A stretch of DNA of 64,000 nt. It comes from Darksidea phi. Taxonomy: Eukaryota; Ascomycota; Dothideomycetes; Pleosporales; Lentitheciaceae. The stretch lies in contig JASJFT010000100.1 of assembly GCA_030770425.1 (NCBI GenBank), forward strand, positions 101,937 to 165,936, in the 5' to 3' direction. A model generated the notes under the pieces. That model made no database searches. It was not told where the DNA came from and saw only the letters and a list, made by a program, of their open reading frames with translations. Shown one piece after another: positions 34,889-45,906 of the stretch. The position numbers were made by a program, and so were the translations under genes. How positions within the stretch are numbered: position 1 is the first letter of the stretch; each line of letters begins with the position of its first letter.

Positions 34889-35600
34889 CTATCTATACTT
34901 CCTCGGCTTCTTCTTTTTCGGGCACCACTCGGCCTCATTCTCCCGCGTCCGGTCCGTCTTCTTCGATATACATTTGTTGCTCTTGCAACGACAAACTGTA
35001 CCCTTATGCTGGCCGTAATACTGCTCGCCGTAATCCACCGTGAGTTCAACACCGGCCAGGATGTCCCGGCTCGCCTCGACAGTCATGACGACGAGGTCCC
35101 CTACGCGCCGCATGCTGAACACGGTTTACGATTACAAGAGTGATTTATGAAGCGGGTCCAATTTCCCTTGCGCCCCCGGTCAATCAGAACCTTGCATGGA
35201 GCTTTCTCGGTGTCCTTGCTGAGGCAGTTCAAATCCACCTTCATGAGGTAGTCGCCGTTACCCGATTGCTCTTCTCTGGTGACTTCGCCCGCATACCAAC
35301 CTAGGACATCACTCCTCTTCTCGATTCGATAACTATGGAAGTTCCAGCAGAATTCAAGGATTCGCTTCAAACGTGTTACGCTGGAATTGTCATTGCACTT
35401 CTTACCGAGCCGAACATGGTTGCGTATTCAGCGGGAAGTCATGGCCCGCAAGACACGCCTCCGGGTAGCTTTTGTCTACGATCCAGTACGACTTTGGATC
35501 TGCTATGCACCCGTCATACTTCTTACCCTTACTATCCTCTTCATCAGAGTCTGAACTATCTGGGAGGATGGTATGACATTTTCCGCTGGATTCTCGCGTG
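34889..35600 (-). pseudogene. SET-domain protein relic (histone-lysine methyltransferase type)
   Basis: Minus-strand reading gives LGWYAGEVTREEQ (SET beta-strand), then WTRFINHSCN, the conserved substrate/SAM-binding motif. After a break come RDILAGVELTVDYGEQYYG, the YxxxY/F closing region, and CRCKSNKC, a post-SET-like Cys cluster. The two halves are in different frames: just after NHSCN the reading needs a one-base shift to go on as VFSMRRVGDLVVMT, and without it a stop is reached. No GT-AG pair of intron size explains this. Upstream, a Ser/Asp-rich acidic stretch and a Cys-containing segment may be the rest of the gene, but pre-SET cysteines are not clear. If functional, this family methylates histone lysines; this copy looks broken. 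Confidence 0.7.
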
Positions 35601-37000
35601 TCTTGGCCACTACAAGAAATCCAACTCTGGATGAGATTAGTCAAGGTGCATGCTTGGGCAACGATCCGTTTTCCGAACAGCTTATGCAAACGAAGCTGAA
35701 ATTCGGTGCATTGCATGAAGAAGCTGTTCTCGAGAAGATAGGTGTTAGCCTTGGTCCATATCAAAGTGTAGGTCATTGCGCATTTGGGGTGCCAATGGAG
35801 ATAGCACCTATTTGAAGAGGTGCATCGTATGCTGGACTTAACTATGGGAAAGGAAAACAGAGACTGAGAAAGGAAAAGTTGGAATGAAAGTAGAGGTACA
35901 TTTAAAAAAGTGATATGGACCATAGCAGGGGGAAAAGGTTGGTATAACATTATCCGCATGTCCTTATGAACACCCGCGACCAGCGAGCGGAATATACACC
36001 AATATGCAGGGATACCGAGCAACGGAATTGCCCATTGAATCCACAGCTGACTGTGGGTCGCTCTGTATGTGCACGACCGGTGTGGTTGCGGAATGGCACG
36101 AGATGACTGTGAGGTTCAGTGGAAAAATATCTATCCATAAGAACTAGTCTAAATGTTAATCAATGGAAATCGCGTTAGCGGAGGCAGTGGAGGTAGAGCT
36201 CCCGCTTCAGAGCGTAGCCCCCGCCGCCGACTAACATTATTCAATACAATATCAATTTTTTTATTTTTATTTTTTTGAATTAGTAGTCTTATACACGCCT
36301 CTCAGCTGGTCCGCGACTCCCGCTACAACACAATGGCACCCACTAGCAACTAAAAACATCGAGATTTGGCATTCATCCCAGCGGAGGCGGAAGGACTTCT
36401 AACTTATAGATAGATGCTAACAGCAGATTGTAGACGGTACGTCACGCCGACGAACATAGCACAGCTAAATCGCCGCCAGCAGTAGGACTAAAGTTTGCGA
36501 TGCTGTGCATACATGGAGGCAGCTCAGACGGACTGCTGACTGTGCTAGCAACACTTCGAGAGCGCCCGTCGGGCTGTGGATGGCACCGCAAGAGCACGAA
36601 GTGGCACGCACGCGACCTCGAAGCTGTGATGGTACATTCCAACGGCGAGGCGTGAAGTCTACTGCGGCGATCACACGGGCGCCTGGGAGACGGGCGTATC
36701 GACGTGTGGAGAAGCACACGGAAGACGGGCGCTGGGAGGGTGGGTTAGTCAATAGCTTGATTTGGTGGGGTAAGCGCAATAGTGTCCTGCATCGCTTCCT
36801 AGAGTCTGCACATCTTTACAACCTCTTAATATCAATACCATTGGACTTGGCCATCACACCCTGGCTGATCGACGCTGGTTGAGTGCTAATGGGTCTAGAA
36901 TCAAGGTCGCACTGGTGTCATGATCAGCCACGCCCTGTGCCCCCCGGCAGCCTGCGCCACAGGACCGCGAGACAGAAGATGTAGCAGAGGCGCCCACGCT
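35601..37000. other. Intergenic, no confirmed gene
   Basis: A minus-strand frame continues upstream of the SET relic to about 36022, without a domain I recognise. A T-rich run lies at about 36256-36277. Frames at 36442-36882 overlap on both strands and are unsupported. Confidence 0.4.
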
Positions 37001-37057
37001 CCTGCAGCCCCACTAAGAAGAGCCCACAGTATCGCAACACTGTGCGCCCGCCCATAT

Positions 37058-37578
37058 CCTCGTCGACATCATTCACAGTCTCCCGCCCGACATCGAAGCG
37101 CTCCTCTCCCAGGGTCTACGCGACATCCTCGATCCTTCCCCGCCTGCTCCTCTTTCCGCCGTTCCCACGCATGCCGAACTCAACAGCACTACACACGAGG
37201 ACGAGGAGAGTACACTAGGGCAAGAGCACTGGCTGACCTTGTCAGCCAGCCAGCGGCCGTGTATCGGGACGAGTGTCGCGAGTTGGCGGGAAAACCAGGC
37301 TCTGAGCCTGAATACCGGACACACCCTTTCCAACCCTGCCGGCGGGTCCTCAGCGCACCCCCTAGTTGCCGAAACCTCAAGTAGGCGGGTCCTTGGACTC
37401 GACACAGAACTCGCTCGAGTCCGACAGCATACGCGTGCGCCCTGGCGACAACCCCTTCCACACGCCCCCCTCCCTCCCTACCGAGCCGAACGAGTCCTCT
37501 ACCGCTAGCGAGCTGGACGGTACAATCACGACGCCGAAGCCAAACATAACCGTTATAATTTCTCGAGGGCCCTTTTAG
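37058..37578 (+). pseudogene. Frameshifted coding-like fragment, unknown family
   Basis: Two overlapping plus-strand frames look coding-like. One reads from about 37058 (DIIHSLPPDIEALLSQGL, DEESTLGQEHWLTLSASQ) to about 37380. The other runs from about 37378 (SLDSTQNSLESDSIRVRPGD, LPTEPNESSTASELDG) to a stop at 37578. No intron signals fit the change of frame, so a small indel is likely. I do not recognise the protein. It is probably a relic. Confidence 0.3.
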
Positions 37579-37759
37579 TGGCACCCATACGGGCTTGCTT
37601 GAGTACTAGGGGGTTAACGGAATCAGCATACCACGCATCGTCTTCAGCTTCACGACTGAGGGTGCCATGCATGAACTCTGGATGAAGGATGCCTTGTTCG
37701 TCGAGAATACGTATGTGATGATCTAAGGATTTTGGCCAGTCGACCCCCGGCCCTGTCAC
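37553..37759 (-). pseudogene. Coding-like C-terminal fragment, unknown family
   Basis: A minus-strand frame of 68 codons contains WPKSLDHHIRILDEQGILHP and DDAWYADSVNPLVLKQAR and ends ALEKL-stop. Amino-acid composition and periodicity look protein-like, as in a helical C-terminal end of an enzyme. No upstream exon can be joined. It converges on the plus-strand fragment at 37058-37578. Confidence 0.3.
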
Positions 37760-38807
37760 GGTCGCATGCGGGTACAGATGACCTTGATCTTCCTCCTTGG
37801 CGGTGCCACTGCGACGCGGCCGGGAGCACTGGTCGAGAGTGGCAGCGCCCGACGGAGCTTCACCAAACGAAAGCGACCAATCGATTGGGCAAGCAAACGC
37901 GAAACCCCGAGCCGATCAAGTGCCGTCCGGTGGACCCTTACATCTGTCTGGAAACACTCGAGGGATGCATACAAACTACGCCCTCGGTCCCAATGCAAGT
38001 TTGACGAGTGGTATGGTAGCTGCCAGTGAGTTGTAGACAGCTATAATGATTGATTATCCGAGGGTAAAATACCACTGGAATATGTTGACATGCGTCGGAG
38101 TACCTGATAATCCCAGCATTTTTCCAATTTAGTGTCTCACCCTACTCATTTCCGAGTGCCAGCCCAACTTTCTCGTTGAGCATCCTTCTATCGCATCCTA
38201 TGGTAGGTGAATGGGATTTTGTTCACTCATGGGCATCTGATATACTTTGCGAGTGTCTTGAGGCGTCGCCCGCGTTCATCACCCACATAGACAGCGCTAC
38301 CCTATCCTCGTATTCATCGCTCGTTATCACAGTCAGCTCGTTGCTACCGTCGCGCAATTATGCCTCAGCAGTGGAGAAACTTCAATCAATACCCGTGCCA
38401 ACAGTAATCCTCACGAGTCTGGAATTTTCTCTTCACGCTTTATGACCCAATCGCCGTAGACCGTCCGAGAGCTCCTCAGCTACCGCAACCCTACCCGAAT
38501 CGCTGTTTTTGTCCGCTCAAAATCGCCTCTGTATCTCCATCCGCCCGACGAGGTGATCAAAGCCGTATGCTGCACCCTCGATATTCTCGTTCACGATAGA
38601 CCCGAATGTATTATTACTACGCTCGTTCCTCGCTCCGCAGTTGTTATTAGAGAGCTCTTATAGTTTAATTATGTAGCAGAGCGTAGTAAAGCTCTAGCTA
38701 TCCTAGGTAGTAAGAAATTAGAATATAGAATGTTTACCATATACGTTCGAAAACTATAAAGGGTAAGACCGCATAACTGGAAGATATCCCTAGCACTCTT
38801 GCCCGAA
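37760..38807. other. Intergenic, decayed
   Basis: A plus-strand open frame at 38176-38445 (90 codons) has no recognisable domain. The stretch 38630-38780 is AT-rich with TAGTAA and CTATC words, RIP-like. Confidence 0.4.
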
Positions 38808-39716
38808 TTATTCACCGAATTGTTGAGAATTTATGTCTCTTAGGTTCCATTCCCTTCTTAGCTTGTCATTCGCCATGGATTGGATGCAGCCGACCCTCTC
38901 ATGCAGGATTTTATTCTCCTCCTGCAGGTGCCAGTCCATTCTGGGATTCACCAACCTATCAATATCCCATTCCACCATCCGTAAACCCATCTCTTGGCTC
39001 TCATGTATAACCTCCCCAGGATTTACCACCCTCTGACTCGATATGATCCATTCCGGCACCTTTGGAACCGACAAGAAATTAAGGACTATTGCTCCAACCT
39101 TCAACTTCGCCATGCTCGAGCCCTCGGTCAACTTCGGAAAATGTGGTCCGTGCTTTAGGACCACGTTAAGCAGCGCAAGCAGACTACACTGCCATAGAGG
39201 CGCACAGCCCCTTTGGAGATTGTATTCCCCACAAAAGCGAATATCAATCTCTATGGTAGCAATACTGGAAGCTTTGACAGGTATCAACAGCGGAGTAGCG
39301 ATCAGCGCGCCCTGGTTCATGATGATGCAGTCGAATTTGTAGACCACATTATTGTAACGGACGAGGCTGTCAAGGATCTCCCTAATTTCCAAGTGGATCT
39401 GTCGATTGGCGAGGAGGAGGCCTGAACTGGTGATATGGTAGAACAATCGATTCTGAGGGACAAGGTTGTCAAGAATCTCAGTCGTTGCAGAGGTGATGTT
39501 GATCTGCGGATTCCTGAGAAGTACCACTGGGATAGATATGTATGGTGGTGGGTACTGGACACATTTGTAGCCGAAGCAGGTGCCAAAGGGTATCGCCATG
39601 GCATAGTGGGAGAACCGACAATCCGCAGGTGTAGAAGGTCGGGGAACCGGCGAGAACATAACATAGTCATAAATTACGTTGCGCAGCTCTTTAGGTAAAT
39701 CGAAGAAGGTTCGCAT
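38808..39716 (-). CDS. F-box/2EXR-like protein
   Basis: 302-aa intronless protein. The N-terminus FFDLPKELRNVIYDYVMFS matches the opening helix of fungal F-box-like or 2EXR proteins (LPxELRxxIYxY). Such proteins are abundant in Pezizomycotina; many are thought to act as substrate adaptors, but most are uncharacterised. Further along, LLLANRQIHLEIREILDSLV is the typical second conserved helix of this family (LLxxNRQIxxEIREI). The C-terminal part has no catalytic motif. The frame is intact and the start ATG lies right before the motif. The flanks are AT-rich. Confidence 0.7.
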   Translation of the reverse strand: MRTFFDLPKELRNVIYDYVMFSPVPRPSTPADCRFSHYAMAIPFGTCFGYKCVQYPPPYISIPVVLLRNPQINITSATTEILDNLVPQNRLFYHITSSGLLLANRQIHLEIREILDSLVRYNNVVYKFDCIIMNQGALIATPLLIPVKASSIATIEIDIRFCGEYNLQRGCAPLWQCSLLALLNVVLKHGPHFPKLTEGSSMAKLKVGAIVLNFLSVPKVPEWIISSQRVVNPGEVIHESQEMGLRMVEWDIDRLVNPRMDWHLQEENKILHERVGCIQSMANDKLRREWNLRDINSQQFGE

Positions 39717-41187
39717 TTAGAAAGACCCAAAAATTTCCGCCAATGAGCTAAAATTCAGGGATGGGTGCACTATTTGGAAAGAGCTGCGCGCGGGAAAAAA
39801 GAGGAGCGATTCCGGGTCATAATGGTTACTCTGAGTCTCAGCGAAGTCGCTAAATATATATGGTCAGCGCAGCCAAGCTGGTAAGCCACCCGCCAATTCT
39901 TTCCGTTTAGACAAACCTTTGTCTGACCACCAAGACGGTAGCGTCTAATGCAGCAGTAGACGGTTAAAAGCAACTAAAAACTGCTTCTGCTTTAACTGAT
40001 GTACACCCCCGTTTTATAACTTGTAGGGTCATTGGAGAATTAACTAACAAGGGAGGGAAGGACAGAGCAAGACCAGACTAAAATACACGTTTGGAATTGG
40101 GCAAAGAAAAGAGACTGTACAGGCCGATCCCAACTGCAAGTGGAGAATGTAAGCTTTCCACTATCGCAATCATATTTGATATCCAGAATTCTTATCAGGT
40201 TTCGGCGCATTAAAGCCGCTTTCCTCGTGAAATATCCCGCACATAATCCGACCCGTAGACTGAGTGAGCCGACAGAACAATAATAAAATCTAAATTGATT
40301 GTTATAAATGATACGTAAAAGGTCTCTCATATCTGCCCTGCGGGCCTGGGATGTCCAACAGCTGAAAGATGTTCGAGCACGTCACCGAGCCACGGCGTGA
40401 AATTGGCAGCGCATAACTGAAGCCGGCTCATTACCACCATGAGCGGTTAGTTCTATTGGGTTTGGGTGCCCCCTCTACTACTGATGACACTGAATATAGA
40501 GTTTGGCAAGTCGACGCACAAAAGGCTTTGACTCTATACTCCGTGGTTTCATCTGAAACTGAGGGGGGAATGGCTGGCCTTTCCATCCCAATGAATTGCA
40601 AGGCTTGTAGTTTTGCAATTTAGATTCACCATTTCTTCAGCTTATATACCAAGGGTATTACAGTGATATCTGTTCAAACAGATGTTATACCGACTGCATT
40701 CCCGAAAAGTAGAGCTTTCCAAAAACAGGAGAATCTGTTTGTGAATGCGAAGCGGTCATGAGGCTCCTCCTGCGAATAATCTGGCTGCGCCACCACCGGT
40801 CAAATTTTTATTGAACTGGCACCACCGTTGCGACTTTGGGTGGGGCGACCGTTGTGCTAGGCACTGTGTTGTGGCTGCCTTTCAGCTGCCAAGCATCGGC
40901 TTACTCCGTTTGAAGGACCGCAATTGCCACCGAAGTTCACTATCGGACCAACAAGGTACGACCGTCGTCTAGTTGTCGGCTAACCTACCTGATTTCGGAC
41001 TTGTACGGCCGCTACTGGGGGGTGGCGCGGAGCCCCAAGCCACCCTCGCTACATCGACGCTAAGGGTGGAATAGCCCCTTTAATGCGACCTTGGGTGTCT
41101 TAGAGCCCACTTTCGTCCATCCTTTAAGACCTACCTTATGCGGTCGTTGCTCCACAAGTACCATCTGGTCAGGTTTTGCCCACTATC
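39717..41187. other. Intergenic, no gene seen
   Basis: About 1.5 kb. Minus-strand frames at 39770-39973 and 40040-40330 and a plus-strand frame at 40745-40972 have no recognisable content. This is the promoter side of the second HET gene. Confidence 0.45.
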
Positions 41188-43366
41188 ATGCCGCTCTGTT
41201 ATAATTGTCTCCAGGTAGTCCAAAAGCAGGAAGCATCCATGCTAATATCGAATCGGCTCCCAACTGTGTACCACTACGATACCTTCCACCAGCTGCAATA
41301 TTCGAGTGGGAATTGCGAGCTCTGCAGGGCAATTATTCGTTCATTGAACCGTGAGGGATATCCTGGGGACAATCTAGAAGATGCATTTCGAGGACTGAAG
41401 CTACGGATTGAGGTAGACAACTACCGCCGCGATAACGCTTTGCCACCGTCGAGTAGTGACATACGCCAAAGGAGACTCCGAGCGTACTGGGTACGGGAAG
41501 AATTTTCCACACATTTGGCCTTGTGCACGGACTTAGGTGAGTCCTTTACTTGCACAGTTTAAATTCATTTTTGTTCAATTCAAGACCCGATCCCTCCGAA
41601 AGGAAAAGAAACACTGGCTGTCAGTCAATGGTTTGCCTTATTTCGCCGCGTCAGTCTCTTATAATCGGTCATGTAGTGGGCTCACTAAGCTAATTTCACA
41701 AGGTCATATCCAGCATAGGCCGATATGGATGAGTTCTGAGCCGGCAACTGTTGATAGGATCATGCCAACTATTCTGCAGTGGCTGAAAGAATGCGATTCG
41801 TCACACACGGAATGCTGCCTGCCGCAGCTCGAATCAGACCCCCCAGTTTTACCTAGTCGCGTTATCGATGTCGGAGAGTCTGACGGCTCTAGGGAGCCAT
41901 ATCTTTATATTCCAAAGGGCAGTTGCGGGCGTTACACGACGCTTAGCCATTGCTGGGGAAAGCACTTACCGTTAAAAACGACGAAGAGTACACTCAAAAC
42001 TCGCATAGATGCCATATCCATGGAGACGTTACCGAAGACCTACCGAGACGCTATCGACATCACGCGGAACCTTGGGATCCGATATGTTTGGATAGATTCT
42101 CTTTGCATTGTCCAAGGTAAGACAGCCATAATAAGTTTATTCCATTTGAAAGACGCATCCTGACTTTATCTCATAGATGACACAAATGATTGGGAGATTG
42201 AGTCTGCCAGGATGGCTTCCATCTATCAGAATTCGTATTTGAACATCGCCGCAACCACTGCCTCTGACAGTAACGGAGGATGTATTTATACGCCGGACCG
42301 TTCTACTAGTTTTCAGTACCACCCCCGAAGAGACCGTTACCCTTTCGTTGGCCAGGATCCCGTCTCGCGGACTGCATATGTGCGCTTCCCGCCGGCCTGG
42401 GAGAAATTAGAGGCCTCACCCTTAAACAAGAGGGCTTGGGTCCTTCAGGAAGTTTTTCTTTCTCGCAGAACAATCCATTTCACGGAAGAACAGCTATATT
42501 GGTTTTGTGCCCATCGACGAGCTTCAGAAGACGGTATGACAGCCAGCCTTCCGCGTGAGGTTCCTGGTACCGTTCATTTGGGGCCTCCGCAGTTCCATCC
42601 ATATCAGGAGGCCCACAACAATCGCGGACATGCGTACAAGTTATGGTGGTCGCTCATAGAGGACTACACTTCACGTACTCTGACCAACCCAAATGACAAA
42701 CTGGCTGCACTGGCAGGATTAACCACGCTTTTCCAAAAGAAGTTAAGCGATGAGCCTCTCGCCGGCATGTGGAAAGCTGAACTAGAGAACAGTATTTGTT
42801 GGAAATGCGACCCTAGCACAGTGAGATCGAACACTCCGTTCCCCGGGATACCTTCATTTTCATGGGCGTCAGTAGATGGACCGATCAAACGCAATTGCTG
42901 TGTCTTACCGACCGAACAGCCTCAAGAACGTGGGGATCGAGACGTAGATATTCTGGATGCGTATATAAACTGGTCTGGTCAAAAGCTGACATCACGGATC
43001 ACGGGAGGGAGGCTAATCGTACGAGGTTTGCTGACAAAATTAAGTTTTTCCGTCATTGAACGCCAGTCCTATCATAAAGCCTGCTCTCACATGGCAGTGA
43101 TACGAGATGGATCTCATGTCGGCCAAATCACCTTCGACCGGCACTCTATCGCATTGGAGGGTGTTGTCTGGTGTCTTGCGATAAAGTTCAAAGGAGTTAC
43201 TTTAAACTTGTCGTGGTCGGAGGCAATTTATAGATGGTTCCATGTGCTGGTCTTGGAGCCCACTGGGGAAAAGGATGAGTTTCGCCGGGTTGGGGTTGGC
43301 AAAGTTTGGCATGATAACTCCGGGGTTTTTGACAACGTCGATCGACAGACTTTGTCGATCATTTAG
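41188..43366 (+). CDS. HET-domain (heterokaryon incompatibility-type) protein, second copy
   Basis: 668 aa from exons 41188-41536, 41585-41649, 41714-42116 and 42177-43366; all junctions are in phase. Intron 2 (GTCAGT...ATCCAG) is the least certain; it removes in-frame stops and restores RPIWMSSEPATVDRIMPTIL. HET motifs are TTLSHCWGKHLPL, IRYVWIDSLCIVQ joined by intron 3 to DDTNDWEIESARMASIYQNS, YLNIAATTASDS and KRAWVLQEVFLSRRTIHF. The N-terminal pairs CYNC and CELCRAI match the Cys pattern of the HET gene at 6705. The C-terminal part has LAGMWKAELENSICWK and PSFSWASVDG, parallel to that gene. No STAND or other effector domain is attached. Confidence 0.88.
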
Positions 43367-44024
43367 TTGCTCATATATTACAAATACTCAGGGTGACCAA
43401 TTACGGACGAGGGATAATCTGAAACAAAATGGTAGAAAGTTAGACGACTAATATTAAGTTGGAACGACTAGTCCTAATTCTATCCGACTAACGAATAGGG
43501 GTCTGCATTAGCGTGGTAGGTAGGCCGAGCTAAGATTTTGGTGGGCCGAGCTGCTCCCCGGTCGAGGTTTGTATGATTCGGCGGTCGGACTACATGCTCG
43601 GTATAGCGAAACCAAGTAAAGTGGCGCAACCTTCTGATAACAGTTGGTATAAGAGATGTGGAGCTAGCACAGACCCCAAACAGTGGCCATACGGCTACTT
43701 CCGCCACCACCTTCAAGTGGCGTGATTCAATGATCCAGACAAAAAAAAAAGAAAAGAGTCAAGGCCAGTTGAGGATGCGTCGGGGTGGAATAGAAGGCAT
43801 TTGTGGCGCTCAGCCCGCAAGCCATGAATCGGTCCGCGAGCCACGAGACCGTTGGTTTGCAACGCCTGGGAAGTTCCGCTCAGCGACGAAATGAATTGCT
43901 GGAGCTGTGCAGTTCCTATTAAACTGCTGATTTCCAACGATTCTAACCGGCTAGATGCCATCTTCAAAACTATTTCATTTTCAACAGAGACAATCGTCCT
44001 CGTGCAATCCGTAAGGGACCTCCT
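43367..44024. other. Intergenic, no gene seen
   Basis: An A-rich run lies at 43740-43755. Short frames only. This is the promoter region of the first rhodopsin-like gene. Confidence 0.45.
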
Positions 44025-45118
44025 ATGTCAAACTCGAGTCCCCCCGCAGTTGGCACCATCCATGCCGTAACCGTTCTGGTTCCGTGTGGCATCTTCCTGG
44101 GAATCGCTATCCTAACTTCCGTTGCCCGCTTCTACACCCGATACCGCCCCGAATGGCTTCTCAAATGGGATGATTATGTTCTCGCATTTTCGTTAGTAAG
44201 TTGAAAATAAACCCAATCCTAGCCGTATCTTCAATTGCTGATCCACCACCCAGCTGTTGACCGTTGGTTGGTTTGCAGTCCTTGTGACGATGTATTCATA
44301 CGGCCGCGTTATTACGGGCCCCGGACGAACTGCATCGATTCTCGGCCCCTTGGGACTCACTAATGGCATTCTTTGGTTCTGGTCCATGAATGTGATCAGA
44401 ATTTCAATGTGCCTGATGATTCTACGGCTGAAAGACTCGAGACGATGGAAATGGCCATTATGGGCCCTCATCGCCGTCCAAATTGCGATGACCCTTTCAG
44501 CAACTTCGGTGAACCTTGCCTACTGTCGTCCGATAACTTCAATATGGGAGCCCAACCCGGATGCCGTGTGCTTGACACAGTCGCAGATGGAGGCGTACGC
44601 ATACACGTACAACTGTGAGTAGACGAAAGATGCCTAACTGGTGTGCTCGTCGTTGACATTTTAAAGCCTTCAACATCGCTTCCGACTTCATTCTATCGTT
44701 AACTCCTCTCGCATTCATAGTGAAAATGCGTCGACCGAAGAGTGAGAAAATCCTTATCGGCTGTCTCATGGCCACAGGCCTCTTAGCCTCCGTCTTTGGA
44801 GTCCTGAGGCTCGTTATGGTTCTAGGGGAATTTAACAATAGAGGTATGGTCTGGGTGATGGTAAGGACCGAATTGTTGTGTGGCTTGGAGTTGATGGTAG
44901 CCACCATTGCTGCCTCGTTGCCCTGCCTCAAAGCACCGACGGAGCGAATCTTGCACCACTTTGGTGTCCTTGCCTCGTCATCAAATATCGATTCTCCCGA
45001 CTGTTATGAGCAGATGACCTTTGATAGCCATATTAGGCGTCAGATTGAGGAGCTGTCTCTTACAAACTGTGGCGACAGTCCTGATGAGTCTCAAAAACCT
45101 GGCCCTGCAGACGTCTAG
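44025..45118 (+). CDS. Fung_rhodopsin-type integral membrane protein (1)
   Basis: 327 aa from exons 44025-44195, 44254-44614 and 44667-45118. Introns are GTAAGT...ACCCAG and GTGAGT...TTAAAG. It has the plan of the fungal rhodopsin-like (Pth11-related) seven-helix family: an N-terminal helix (VLVPCGIFLGIAILTSVARF), then RYRPEWLLKWDDYVLAFS with the DDY signature, SMNVIRISMCLMILRLK, and IASDFILSLTPLAFIVKMRR with the acidic residue and Pro typical of helix 6. There is no CFEM domain. The C-terminal tail is polar and Ser/Asp-rich. Such proteins are often sensors or of unknown function, and many sit in metabolite clusters. This is the first of three such genes in 17 kb. Confidence 0.85.
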
Positions 45119-45339
45119 CCAGTGTGTGGAAAATGGACGAATGGACGGATGGATCGGCCGATCTAGATCCAAAACGCTACTTGGACGGATTTGGACGGAG
45201 TACAGGATCTAATCCATTTTGCTCCAGGGGGGGGCTTGAGGCTTAAGCCACTGAGATTCAGATTAAAATTGTGGGAGTCTTTCTGAAATTTAACCCTCTA
45301 ATTAAATGAAATTGCTATCTTCCTGATATCAATGATCTT

Positions 45340-45563
45340 TGCCTTATCCCAGCAGTGTAAACGCTGAGCAGCTTATATTGCGCTCTGCTCAAGATGATTG
45401 CGGCGCTTCGTCATCATAAGGCGAAGCTGGCTGAACACTCTCTCGGACTCATCGCTCATCGCTGAAATTGAGAACATGTCGAAAGCCATTTGTGCAAGGT
45501 GAGAATACTCGGTGTCTCCAATGGTGCGCCACCAATGCAGCGGATTTTGGGTGTCAACTTGCG
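45340..45563 (-). mobile_element. hAT transposase C-terminal fragment, decayed
   Basis: Read on the minus strand, AQVDTQNPLHWWRTIGDTEY, then HLAQMAFDMFSISAMSDESE and RVFSQLRLMMTKRRNHLEQS form the dimerisation region of hAT-family transposases (WW...LA..., SxxSERVFS, R..L). An in-frame TAA at 45373-45375 stands where a Gln is expected (AI-stop-AAQRLHCWDK), a CAA-to-TAA change. Upstream, the frame is lost near 45570 at a shift, after which another frame gives a little more similarity (HEFDRHNTG). The catalytic core was not found nearby, so this is a short relic. Terminal inverted repeats are not recognisable. Confidence 0.8.
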
Positions 45564-45906
45564 CCCGGTGTTATGTCGGTCGAACTCATGTATAGCAACT
45601 GTCTTGCGAGATGGGCTTCTTGATGTAGCCAGACCCCTCATGCGGTATGCCTCTATCGCATTCAGTCTTTAAAGGTTACCTCTTCGCGAACCGCTCCTCA
45701 GTATGCAAAAGGATCGCGTATAGCCCTGGGCTTGTTTGAGTCTTATTCGGTAGAACGATCAAATTCGTTTCTGGGCGGGCATTCTGGTTTCAAATTGAAA
45801 GAATGAGGCGCTACGGACATAATTCATTGTTTCCAAGAGTATGAACCCTGGCACATGTGCAGCCAGGACCCTACTTCACTTCATGGAAACAATCACTTGA
45901 AACATC
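45564..45906. other. Intergenic next to the hAT relic
   Basis: Probably contains further decayed hAT sequence, but no readable domain. It lies just beyond the stop codon of the MFS gene. Confidence 0.35.

Noticed and set aside
45456..45641. 61-codon minus-strand ORF
   Set aside because: It is a different frame over the hAT relic; only its HEFDRHNTG part may belong to the transposase.
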